A stretch of DNA of 15,941 nucleotides from Thermoplasmata archaeon. GTDB lineage: Archaea; Thermoplasmatota; Thermoplasmata; Thermoplasmatales; Thermoplasmataceae. The notes beneath the pieces were generated by a model that saw only the letters and a program-made list of their open reading frames with translations, ran no database searches and was not told where the DNA came from. This document shows, one piece after another, positions 1 to 7,415 of the stretch; positions within the stretch are counted from its first letter, which is position 1; each line of letters opens with the position of its first letter. Where the stretch lies: the NCBI GenBank assembly GCA_021793945.1, contig JAJYRT010000028.1, forward strand, positions 1 through 15,941, read 5' to 3'. Both the position numbers and the translations under genes were made by a program.

Positions 1-116
1 TTCCTGCCAGCGCTGAGTGTATTGATTATGAATATTGAGAGCCCCCCAACCTGGCCCGTTATGAATGTATGTGGGCAATCGTCCTGCTCAATGCTGAAAT
101 AGAAGATATTTGCCAT
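1..116 (-). CDS. 5' fragment of an unknown protein leaving the window
   Basis: On the minus strand an ATG at 116 opens a frame that stays open for 38 codons to the edge of the window, beginning MANIFYFSIEQDDCPHTF. A good archaeal TATA box (ctataaatac on the minus strand, 141-150) is centred about 30 bases before this ATG, the spacing expected for a leaderless transcript, so the start is credible. The visible part mixes hydrophobic strand-like stretches (residues 4-9 and 24-31) with a short acidic/Cys-Pro-His segment (DDCPH, residues 12-16). I do not recognise the family and the fragment is too short to assign one. It is transcribed divergently from nurA. The main doubt is that 38 open codons alone is weak evidence; the promoter is what makes it likely. 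Confidence 0.5.
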   Translation of the reverse strand, partial: MANIFYFSIEQDDCPHTFITGQVGGLSIFIINTLSAGR

Positions 117-140
117 CTGGTCAAATCCCAATATTATCTT

Positions 141-150
141 GTATTTATAG
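141..150 (-). promoter_or_regulatory. TATA box of the truncated left-end gene
   Basis: The minus strand reads ctataaatac, close to the archaeal TATA consensus, centred about 30 bases upstream of the ATG at 116. Transcription would start at or within a few bases of the start codon. Confidence 0.55.
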
Positions 151-202
151 CTATTGAAAGGCTTGCAGTGTCATTTCTAACTTTTTTTGGGAATGAGCAA
201 TT

Positions 203-212
203 AAGTATTTAT
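203..212 (+). promoter_or_regulatory. TATA box of the nurA-herA-mre11-rad50 operon
   Basis: The A/T-rich box aagtatttat is centred about 28 bases before the nurA ATG, and there is no Shine-Dalgarno motif in front of that ATG. Together these predict a leaderless transcript for the repair operon. It lies back to back with the left-end gene's TATA box, about 60 bases away. Confidence 0.55.
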
Positions 213-235
213 CCACAGGATCGCATTAAGTCCGT

Positions 236-1264
236 ATGAATGACACCTATTCCGATTTTGTAGCTTACCTCTCCAATAACATGCATGAGATCAGGGATTC
301 ACTGGTCATGGAACAGGGGTCAGAACCATACCTCCATTACGAAGAAGCTTTCAGCAAAAACTTTCATCCTTTTTCTCCTAATGTGGATAGGAACTACACG
401 GTATCGGCAACCGACAGCACCGAATTCATCCGTGAACTCTATTCCGGAAAGAAGCTTATACTGATCAGGGCATATTCTCGCCTTGGGGACGAAATATGGA
501 GCAAATTCCTCGCTGAGGTGCTTTCTGTGGCTCGTGACGACCTGGCTCCTCTTGTCAACCTGCTGATGGAACACAATGAGCATCTATCCGTTATTGACGT
601 ACTCCGCAAGAGTAAACCTGATTTTGCCCTAATCGACGGTTCCCTCATAGGCAGGTTCATGCATGAATCCAGGGTGATCAATGCCACTAAATACGAGAAC
701 TTCATGGACACTTATTTCTCCACACTCGCAGACCTGTTCCAGATGTCATCAGACACCGGAGTTCCACTGGTCTTTGTGTCAAAGAGCTCCGATTCGAGGA
801 TGTTCATAAGGTACCTTCAGGGCATAACGGGCGATCCAGCACGTAAGGTGGAGGAGACGGATCACCTGCTTGTCAGGTCCATGGCAAGGTTCAGCGGTTA
901 TTCTACCCCACTGATGGTTCCCATGAAAATCGGTGCAAAAAATGGGAAGGTAAACGTTGTTACATTCCATGCTGTGCCTGACACAATGGATCTGCCAATC
1001 AAGGTTGATGTCTATTCCGGCAGTGCACAGGGCAACATATCAGGCGGGGCGAAGCCTGCATCGGTCAGTCAGGATCTGCTGAACATGATATTCTGGGGCT
1101 ACGGCGGCCTAAAGGCACACAACATATGGCTGGCTGACGTGGACAGGCTTGTGAAATTCAGGACGCCCGAGATAGAGAACCTTTACATGAAAACATTTGA
1201 GAGGATGACCGGCATCCAATTCTATGAAACCAGGGGGGAACGACGTGCAAGGATCAGGATCTAA
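236..1264 (+). CDS. nurA: DNA repair nuclease NurA
   Basis: NurA is a 5'-3' nuclease that, with the HerA translocase, resects double-strand-break ends after Mre11-Rad50. The 342-residue product has the family's RNase H-like layout. Asp60 lies in an ATDSTEF stretch (motif I). Asp134 lies in ALIDGSLIGR, the IDGS motif that carries a manganese-binding aspartate. Lys183 lies in FVSKSSDSR. Residues 288-298 (GYGGLKAHNIW) resemble the C-terminal Ala-His motif of the family. It is the first gene of the operon and its end overlaps herA. The ATG at 236 is chosen because a TATA box sits about 28 bases upstream, consistent with leaderless translation. Assignment rests on these motifs and on the neighbours; NurA sequences are divergent, so individual residue matches are less certain than the family. 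Confidence 0.9.
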   Translation: MNDTYSDFVAYLSNNMHEIRDSLVMEQGSEPYLHYEEAFSKNFHPFSPNVDRNYTVSATDSTEFIRELYSGKKLILIRAYSRLGDEIWSKFLAEVLSVARDDLAPLVNLLMEHNEHLSVIDVLRKSKPDFALIDGSLIGRFMHESRVINATKYENFMDTYFSTLADLFQMSSDTGVPLVFVSKSSDSRMFIRYLQGITGDPARKVEETDHLLVRSMARFSGYSTPLMVPMKIGAKNGKVNVVTFHAVPDTMDLPIKVDVYSGSAQGNISGGAKPASVSQDLLNMIFWGYGGLKAHNIWLADVDRLVKFRTPEIENLYMKTFERMTGIQFYETRGERRARIRI

Positions 1265-2777
1265 TATTGGGTATACTGTGGGGGAGAACACCTCCGATCG
1301 CTTCCAGTTTGTTATCAGTTCAGGCACGCCGGTCAGGAAATGGGATTACGTATCCATCGACTACGGTGATACGAAGATACTTGGAAGAATTGAGCGGATA
1401 GTCTCCCGGAGCGAGCTGCTCAACGACAGCATGGATTTTTCCAGCATTCAGAAATATGTCGAATCGGACATAATAGACAGGGTGAGTATATGCCAGGCGC
1501 GAACCATTGGAACCTTTGAGGATGGCAGGCTCAGGCAGTCCAGGGATCTCCTTCACCCCGGGCTGAAGGTATACTCTGCAGATTCATCCATGCTCCAGAA
1601 TGCCTTTGGCTATCCCGGCGATGATGCGCTTGAAATTGGCTACCTGGGAGACAGGACGGACGTGAAGGTATCAGTAAGTGCAAACGGGCTCAGGCGGCAC
1701 CTTGCAATAGTTGCGCAGACTGGAGCTGGAAAGAGCCATACTGCAGGCGTGATCATGGAGGAACTGCTGAAGAAAGGCGCATCCATCATAGTGCTGGATC
1801 CACACGCCGATTATGTGTTTATGAAGTCAGGTGGCACCAGAAACAGTTATTCCAGGTTTATCAGGATATTTCGCACTCCTCTCAGCACTGGAAGATATGA
1901 ACTTAACGGCAAGGGTATAGTGGAGGAATTCACCCTTCGCTTCCAGGACCTGACGTCCGAGGATCTTGCCGGCATAATGAACATAAGGGAGAACTGGACC
2001 AACCTGTCCGGGATAGTTGATGCCGCCCAGAAGGCAATGACCGGGAAGGGTGATTTCCAGGACTTCCTCAACGCACTTGAAACGCTGAAGCCTGAAGACA
2101 AGAGAAAAATAGACGGGCGGATAAAATTCCTGAAGAAGATAAGGGGGATATTCTCTGAAGCAACCACTGGCAAGGGAGACTATCTCGCACCAGGGCAGAT
2201 GAGCATCCTCGATCTTTCAGGCATGGACCAGTTCATGGCAAACTATTTCTCATACAGGGTTGTCAGCGAGATATACGAGAGCAAGCTCTCCTCGACATAC
2301 AGGTTCCCTGTTTTCATATTCATCGAGGAAGCCCACAATTTTGTCCCACCGGCTACCAATACACAGATATCCCAGCTTATCAAGAGGATAGCGTCCGAGG
2401 GGAGGAAATTCGGAATATTCCTGGTGGTGATAACGCAGCGTCCGGGAAAGATAGATCAGGACGTACTGAGCCAGTGCAACTCGGAGATAATACTCAGGAT
2501 AACGAACCCCATGGATCAGAAGGCGGTCATGGAGAGCGGGGAAAGTGTCGGGGAATCCATAATGTCTGATCTGCCATCGCTTGACGTGGGTGAAGGCATA
2601 CTGCTGGGAGAGTTTGTGAAAATGCCCGTTATTGTGAAAATCAGGAAAAGGGAAACAAACGAGGGTGGAGGGGACGTGGATATTGTCGCGTTGCTGAAGG
2701 AGAGCCTTCTGGAAAGATCAAGGAAAACTGATCCAGACAGCATCCGGAAAGACATTTCAAGCCTCATGGGTGATTGA
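1224..2777 (+). CDS. herA: DNA double-strand-break repair helicase/translocase HerA
   Basis: HerA is a hexameric FtsK/VirB4-like ATPase that pumps DNA and drives NurA resection. The 517-residue product has an N-terminal beta-barrel (HAS-like) region (about residues 15-110). The RecA-like core follows, with Walker A AQTGAGKS (164-171), Walker B FIFIEEAHN (364-372) and a polar/arginine segment with ITQRPGKIDQD (403-413), typical of HerA. From the ATG at 1224 it overlaps nurA by 41 bases. An in-frame GTG at 1245, preceded by a run of six G at 1233-1238, would shorten the overlap to 20 bases and place the first beta strand (GYTVGE) closer to the N-terminus, as in other HerA proteins; either start is possible. 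The stop at 2775-2777 lies between the mre11 ribosome site and its GTG, indicating coupled translation. Confidence 0.93.
   Translation: MKPGGNDVQGSGSNIGYTVGENTSDRFQFVISSGTPVRKWDYVSIDYGDTKILGRIERIVSRSELLNDSMDFSSIQKYVESDIIDRVSICQARTIGTFEDGRLRQSRDLLHPGLKVYSADSSMLQNAFGYPGDDALEIGYLGDRTDVKVSVSANGLRRHLAIVAQTGAGKSHTAGVIMEELLKKGASIIVLDPHADYVFMKSGGTRNSYSRFIRIFRTPLSTGRYELNGKGIVEEFTLRFQDLTSEDLAGIMNIRENWTNLSGIVDAAQKAMTGKGDFQDFLNALETLKPEDKRKIDGRIKFLKKIRGIFSEATTGKGDYLAPGQMSILDLSGMDQFMANYFSYRVVSEIYESKLSSTYRFPVFIFIEEAHNFVPPATNTQISQLIKRIASEGRKFGIFLVVITQRPGKIDQDVLSQCNSEIILRITNPMDQKAVMESGESVGESIMSDLPSLDVGEGILLGEFVKMPVIVKIRKRETNEGGGDVDIVALLKESLLERSRKTDPDSIRKDISSLMGD
2768..2774 (+). promoter_or_regulatory. Shine-Dalgarno site that sets the mre11 start
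   Basis: GGGTGAT lies within the last herA codons, 7 bases before the GTG at 2782. It favours that GTG over the GTG at 2770, which overlaps the motif itself. Confidence 0.6.
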
Positions 2778-2781
2778 ACTG

Positions 2782-3918
2782 GTGAGATTCCTCCATCTTT
2801 CGGACACACACCTCGGTGCAAGGCAGTACATGATGGAACTCAGGGAGGAGGATTTCTATGAATCTTTCCGGGAAGCTGTTGACATAGGACTTGCAGAGGA
2901 TGTTGACTTCTTTGTCCACTCCGGCGATCTTTTCCACTATGCGGACCCCAGCAACAGGGCACTGACGGAATTCAAGAATGCCGCCCTGAGGATCAGGGAA
3001 AGTGGAAAAAAGATGTATGTGGTGCTTGGAGACCATGACAGGCCAAAGCGCGTTGATTTCCCTGCAGCTGACATATTTGATCACCTGAACATAATACTTC
3101 TGGGCAGGGACGGATGCGAAAGCGCCACCTACTCCAAGAATGGCGAGGATATCACGATTTGCGGGATTTCAAACATGAAGGGTTTCAGGAAAGCCCAGCT
3201 TCCAGAGGAATACCGCAAGGCAGATTCCATTGCCAGGGATTCCGCCTCATCAATCCTCATCTCTCACCAGGCAATTGAGGGTTACCTTCCACCGGAGGAA
3301 TGCGAAGCGCTGAAAAGCGATGTGCCTGTGAATTTCAGCTACCTGGCATTTGGCCACATACATGATTCTGACATTGTCAAGAATGGACGGAGCGTGTTTG
3401 CGTATGCTGGTTCCACGGAGATGACCAGTACCAGGGAGATAAGGGCCTACAGGAGAAGCGGCAAGGGAGTTAACCTTGTGACCATTGAGAATGGAAAAGC
3501 CGAAGTGAAAAGAATCACGCTGAAGAGGGTCAGGCCACAGATAGAGATAGACGCAAGGGAGGAAAACTACCTTGAATTGATCGGCAGTGCCCTGGGAGAC
3601 AAGCCAGGCAATAATGGAAAGCTGCCCATAGTCAGCCTCAGAATTTCTGGAAAATCCGACAGGATCGGGGTGATCAGGAAGCTTGAGGAACTGAAGGAAA
3701 GGGCTATTTTCAGGAAACCGGAATTCATTAGCGAAGACAGGGCTGAAGTTGAAAAACCCGATGACAACAGCATGAAGAGTTACTTTGCCGCCTATTTCAG
3801 GGATAATGCGGAACTGGCCTCCCTTGCTGAAAAACTCTATGAATCCCTGCTTAATGATGACGATGAACGCACATATTCCGCCATGCTCGGATATCTTGGA
3901 ATCGGGGAGGATCAGTAA
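2782..3918 (+). CDS. mre11: DNA double-strand-break repair nuclease Mre11
   Basis: Mre11 is the manganese-dependent exo/endonuclease of the Mre11-Rad50 break-processing complex. The start is GTG 2782 (MRFLHLSDTHLG), chosen for the Shine-Dalgarno GGGTGAT 7 bases upstream and because archaeal Mre11 begins with this strand; GTG 2770 would add four residues. In the resulting 378-residue protein the phosphoesterase motifs are Asp8 and His10 (LSDTHLG), Asp49 and His52 (HSGDLFH), residues 83-86 GDHD, His162 (ISHQ), and His192 and His194 (FGHIHD). The third motif is normally GNHD: here Asp84 replaces the metal-binding Asn, while His85, the proton donor, is kept. A capping domain and a C-terminal Rad50-binding region follow. 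The stop is one base before the rad50 ATG, as is usual for these partners. Confidence 0.94.
   Translation: MRFLHLSDTHLGARQYMMELREEDFYESFREAVDIGLAEDVDFFVHSGDLFHYADPSNRALTEFKNAALRIRESGKKMYVVLGDHDRPKRVDFPAADIFDHLNIILLGRDGCESATYSKNGEDITICGISNMKGFRKAQLPEEYRKADSIARDSASSILISHQAIEGYLPPEECEALKSDVPVNFSYLAFGHIHDSDIVKNGRSVFAYAGSTEMTSTREIRAYRRSGKGVNLVTIENGKAEVKRITLKRVRPQIEIDAREENYLELIGSALGDKPGNNGKLPIVSLRISGKSDRIGVIRKLEELKERAIFRKPEFISEDRAEVEKPDDNSMKSYFAAYFRDNAELASLAEKLYESLLNDDDERTYSAMLGYLGIGEDQ
3906..3910 (+). promoter_or_regulatory. Shine-Dalgarno site of rad50
   Basis: GGAGG inside the 3' end of mre11, 9 bases before the ATG at 3920. It identifies the true rad50 start within a frame that is open further upstream, inside mre11. 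Confidence 0.6.
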
Positions 3919-3919
3919 T

Positions 3920-6607
3920 ATGATGCTTAGATCCGTAGAACTCACGAATTTTGTATCACACGACAGCACGGAGATAGATTTTGCAACGGGAGTGAACCTC
4001 ATTGTTGGCAATAACGGAGCAGGCAAATCGAGCATTGTGGATGCCATCAAGTTCGCGCTGTTCAATGAAAGGCGTTCTGGAAACACGCAGGACATGATAA
4101 AGAAGGGAAAACTGGAGGCATCGGTCACGCTGAATTTCAACATGGGCGGGCTGGACTATGAACTTTACCGGTCCATAGCGATCAGGAAGGGTGCAAAGGA
4201 GGCATGGCTGAAGTCCGGCGGAAGCATGATAGCGGAAACTTCGGAGGGCGTTACTTCACAGATATCCCGAATACTTGGCATGTCAAAGGACATTTTCCTG
4301 AATTCCGTGTTTGTCAGGCAGGGTGACATAGATTCCCTGATCTCCGAGGAGCCGAGGAAGAGGAAGGACTTCCTCTCAAAGGTCATAAACATAGAGAAGC
4401 TGGGAAAACAGGCATCGAAAATCAGCGATTATATTCGCAGGATGGAGCTGGAGTCCGCAAGATTCAAGTACAGCGATGAACGTTTTCTGGAGCTTTCCAC
4501 AGAGATAAACGGAAACCAGGAAGCACTGAGAAAAATATCTGAAACAATCGCCACAAAACAGGATGAAATGAATAATGTTTCCCTGAGCCTGGATGCAAAA
4601 AACAGGGAAAGGGATGATTTTTACAGATCATACCAGAATTACGTCACTAAGACAAACCAGATGAAGACCATGGGGAAGGATCTCGACAGTGCCATTCAGC
4701 GCATCAATGAAACAAAAGCACTGATGGAATCGCTCAAGGACACCGAGAAGAGAAGGCATGAGATCGAGAACGATCCGCTGTACAGGAACGGCGAGAAGAT
4801 CTCCCGGTATTTGCTCGAGGGAAAGGATCTGACTTCCGCCAAATCGAGATTAAAGCTCGTTTCAGACGGCATGAACAGATACGAGGAACTGGATTCGAAA
4901 CTGAAAATGCTGCAGAAGGACTATGAGGAATATAACAGCCTGGATGAACAGGAAAAAGATATGGAAAAGTACATGAAGCAGGCGGCCGGCACTGTGAAGC
5001 AATACGAAACTGCAGAACAACTGATGGGCTTGCAGAAGAAGCGCATTGAGAAACTTCAGAGTGATGCCGCAGCCATAGAGAGGTACAGGAGCATTGTCCC
5101 AGAGGGGATGACAATCACCCAGGACTCCATCGCAGAATTCCGGGAAAGGCTCAATTCCGAGAAACTGGATGCATCCGGGAAAATTGAGACACTTAAGGCC
5201 GGCGCGGCGAACCAGACAAGGATGCTGAATGAAATCAGGAAGAGTCTCGAAACTCTCCAGGGGAAGAGCGTCTGTCCCCTCTGCGGGTCTGAACTTACAC
5301 CGGATCATGCTTCGTCCATGCTTGACGAATACAGGAAGAGGGAGACGGAGGCACTGAAAGAGATATCCCTTGCGTCGCAAAAAAAGGCAGAGCTTACCGG
5401 CCTCATATCAGAGATTACGCAGAAAATCGACAAAATCCAGTCCGGAGAACTCAGGAATGCCCTCGCAGCAGTTTCTGACCTTGAAGCTTCTGAGAAGGAA
5501 TATGCGGAAGCCGAAGCAGCCCTTGGAAAATATTCTACAGAATACGGAAGGATAAAGAATGTGGAAAAAGAGCTTGCGGATGTCAGGAGTGCTATGGATG
5601 CGAAGGGCAGGAATCATCGAGAATACTCCATTACGCTTGCTACGAGAGACTCCATGAACATAGAGGAACTCAGGGCGCAGAGAACAAGCCTCCTTGGAGA
5701 GGTTTCAAGCATTGAGGGTAGACTGGCGGAAATCGAGAGGGAAATCGGATTCATCCCCGGTATTGACAGTGTGGCTTCACTTGAAAATATCAGGAGAGAA
5801 TACGACAGCATTTCAAGAAAAATGTCTCAACTGGATTCGCTGAAGGTTACCGAGAATGAGATATCCCAGAGGGTGAAGGAGATGGAAAAAGTTCTTTCCG
5901 ACCTGGCCAGGGAGATAGATCTTGAGTCCGGTTCAGAAGTCAGCTACAGAAAGGCGGAAGAATCATACCAGAAACTGAGGAGCGAATTGCTGGAAAGGCA
6001 GATGGAGATAGCGGGATTGAGGGGAAGGGACGAACAGATCCGGAAGGGGATATCCCAGCTTCTTTCCGAGAGAGAGAAGCTTGAGAAATCAAGGGTGATG
6101 TACGAAAAGTACAGGAATGCGATGCTAAAACTGGAGGACATCAGGAAGGCCTTCGACAGGGACGGCGTACAGAAGATAATAAGGAAGAGATTCTCCGCAT
6201 ATATCTCTGATAAGACCATCTCTCTCATAGCTTCCTTCAACCTGAATATAGATGACGTGACTGTCGACGAGGACCTGGACATACAGGTTTCGCAGAATGG
6301 AACCATGGAGAGCATAGATTCACTGAGCGGTGGGGAGAGAACGGCGCTTGCCATTGCCGTGAGACTTGCAATTTCCAGCTATCTGGGAAACAGGATAAGC
6401 ACCATAATAATGGATGAACCTACAACCTTCCTCGATGAGGACAGGAGGGCAAACCTCAGGGACATAATACAATACTCCCTGAGGGACGAGGGAATAGTTC
6501 CGCAACTTGTTCTAATAACGCATCACAGGGAACTCTATGCGGTCGCCGACGCCATGTATGAAATAAGGAAAAACAACGGGACAAGCGAGGTTGCCAGGGT
6601 TGGGTAA
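3920..6607 (+). CDS. rad50: DNA double-strand-break repair ATPase Rad50
   Basis: Rad50 is the SMC-like ATPase that tethers DNA ends and controls Mre11. The reading frame is open from 3785, but the ATG at 3920 (next ATG at 3923) has a GGAGG site 9 bases upstream and gives the canonical N-terminus (MMLRSVELTNFVSH), an 895-residue protein of normal archaeal length. Seen in order: Walker A GNNGAGKSS (30-38), Q-loop (FVRQGDID), a long coiled-coil arm, the zinc hook Cys452-Pro-Leu-Cys455, a returning coiled coil, ABC signature LSGGE (802-806), Walker B MDEPTTFLDE with Asp832 and Glu833, and the H-loop His868 (ITHH). Every catalytic element is present, so the protein should be active. It begins one base after the mre11 stop and ends the repair operon; about 70 bases separate it from the next gene. 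Confidence 0.96.
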   Translation: MMLRSVELTNFVSHDSTEIDFATGVNLIVGNNGAGKSSIVDAIKFALFNERRSGNTQDMIKKGKLEASVTLNFNMGGLDYELYRSIAIRKGAKEAWLKSGGSMIAETSEGVTSQISRILGMSKDIFLNSVFVRQGDIDSLISEEPRKRKDFLSKVINIEKLGKQASKISDYIRRMELESARFKYSDERFLELSTEINGNQEALRKISETIATKQDEMNNVSLSLDAKNRERDDFYRSYQNYVTKTNQMKTMGKDLDSAIQRINETKALMESLKDTEKRRHEIENDPLYRNGEKISRYLLEGKDLTSAKSRLKLVSDGMNRYEELDSKLKMLQKDYEEYNSLDEQEKDMEKYMKQAAGTVKQYETAEQLMGLQKKRIEKLQSDAAAIERYRSIVPEGMTITQDSIAEFRERLNSEKLDASGKIETLKAGAANQTRMLNEIRKSLETLQGKSVCPLCGSELTPDHASSMLDEYRKRETEALKEISLASQKKAELTGLISEITQKIDKIQSGELRNALAAVSDLEASEKEYAEAEAALGKYSTEYGRIKNVEKELADVRSAMDAKGRNHREYSITLATRDSMNIEELRAQRTSLLGEVSSIEGRLAEIEREIGFIPGIDSVASLENIRREYDSISRKMSQLDSLKVTENEISQRVKEMEKVLSDLAREIDLESGSEVSYRKAEESYQKLRSELLERQMEIAGLRGRDEQIRKGISQLLSEREKLEKSRVMYEKYRNAMLKLEDIRKAFDRDGVQKIIRKRFSAYISDKTISLIASFNLNIDDVTVDEDLDIQVSQNGTMESIDSLSGGERTALAIAVRLAISSYLGNRISTIIMDEPTTFLDEDRRANLRDIIQYSLRDEGIVPQLVLITHHRELYAVADAMYEIRKNNGTSEVARVG

Positions 6608-6641
6608 CAATGCCTGCAAGCAACCCGGTTCGCTGACAAAC

Positions 6642-6650
6642 GTATTATAC
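6642..6650 (+). promoter_or_regulatory. possible TATA box of the glycosyltransferase gene
   Basis: gtattatac, centred about 30 bases before the ATG at 6677, in the short gap after rad50. It suggests separate transcription, although readthrough from the repair operon is also possible. Confidence 0.35.
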
Positions 6651-6676
6651 AACGATGATGATTAGGTTCGCGGAAC

Positions 6677-7339
6677 ATGCCAAAGATCAGTGCAGTCATC
6701 CCCACGATGAACGAAGAGAATACCATTGGAAATGTAATAGAGGGCCTGAAGGCTCTCGAGGACATTGAAATTTTGGTCGTAGATACAAATTCAAAGGACA
6801 GGACGAAGCAGATAGCCTCGTCAGAGGGTGCCAGGGTCATTGACCAGCCCCTTCGCGGATATGGATTGGCTTACAAGACGGGCCTGAACCAGGCAAGCGG
6901 CGATATAATAGTGTGTATGGACGGAGACGGGACCTATCCAACAGACATAGTCACCACGCTCATTGACCTGCTTGTAAAGGATGATGTGGATTTTATCTCG
7001 TGCGACAGGATGTCCCTCCGGAACAACGAAAATTACACGACCCTGCACTTCGTTGGCAACAGCGTTCTGAATATAACAATCCGGTTGTTCTTCAAGCACT
7101 CTATGAAGGATTCCCAGAGCGGGATGTGGATATTCAGGTCAGACATATACAGGAAGATGGGGCATCTGAGCGATGGGATGTCCTTTTCGCAGGAAATCAA
7201 GATAGAGGCAATGAAGAGGGGGAGGTTCATCGAGGTGCCTATCCGTTACGGAGTGAGAATCACGAAACCAAAACTCAAGACATGGGGAGACGGAATATCA
7301 AATCTCATGAATATTTTCATCAAGATGACAAGGAAGTGA
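6677..7339 (+). CDS. family 2 glycosyltransferase (dolichyl-phosphate sugar synthase-like)
   Basis: The 220-residue protein has a GT-A fold like that of dolichyl-phosphate mannose/glucose synthases, which load a nucleotide-activated sugar onto a polyprenyl phosphate on the cytoplasmic face of the membrane. The N-terminus SAVIPTMNEENTIGNVI (5-21) is the typical family 2 opening. ILVVDTNSKDRT (32-43) follows, then the metal-binding segment MDGDGTYPTDIV (around 80-91). DSQSGMWIFRSD, around residue 150, matches the acceptor-side motif of this group. There is no C-terminal membrane domain, so any membrane contact must be peripheral or through a partner. The usual VVDDNS motif reads VVDTNS here. 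A role in N-glycan or glycolipid synthesis is inferred; donor sugar and lipid cannot be told. The ATG is supported by a weak TATA-like box rather than a ribosome site. Confidence 0.85.
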   Translation: MPKISAVIPTMNEENTIGNVIEGLKALEDIEILVVDTNSKDRTKQIASSEGARVIDQPLRGYGLAYKTGLNQASGDIIVCMDGDGTYPTDIVTTLIDLLVKDDVDFISCDRMSLRNNENYTTLHFVGNSVLNITIRLFFKHSMKDSQSGMWIFRSDIYRKMGHLSDGMSFSQEIKIEAMKRGRFIEVPIRYGVRITKPKLKTWGDGISNLMNIFIKMTRK

Positions 7340-7380
7340 GAATGCCTCCGAATCTCGTAGATGCAAGTTAATGAAAAAAT

Positions 7381-7390
7381 CTTTATATCT
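7381..7390 (+). promoter_or_regulatory. TATA box of sepF
   Basis: ctttatatct is centred about 30 bases before the sepF ATG at 7416, with no Shine-Dalgarno in between, predicting a leaderless mRNA. It is one of the clearest promoters in the window. Confidence 0.6.
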
Positions 7391-7415
7391 TAGTTGAGTC
7401 TTATTTCCTGATCAG

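Noticed and set aside
3785..3919. An upstream extension of the rad50 frame within mre11 (45 extra codons)
   Set aside because: The GGAGG site 9 bases before ATG 3920 and the canonical Rad50 N-terminus place the start there; the extension is out-of-frame mre11 sequence.
3250..4143. A 297-codon minus-strand frame across the mre11/rad50 junction
   Set aside because: It is antisense to two strongly conserved genes and its translation shows no recognisable domain or promoter.
7000..7371. A 123-codon plus-strand frame overlapping the glycosyltransferase
   Set aside because: It is fully explained as a shadow of the glycosyltransferase frame: charged, low-complexity and without motifs or its own promoter.
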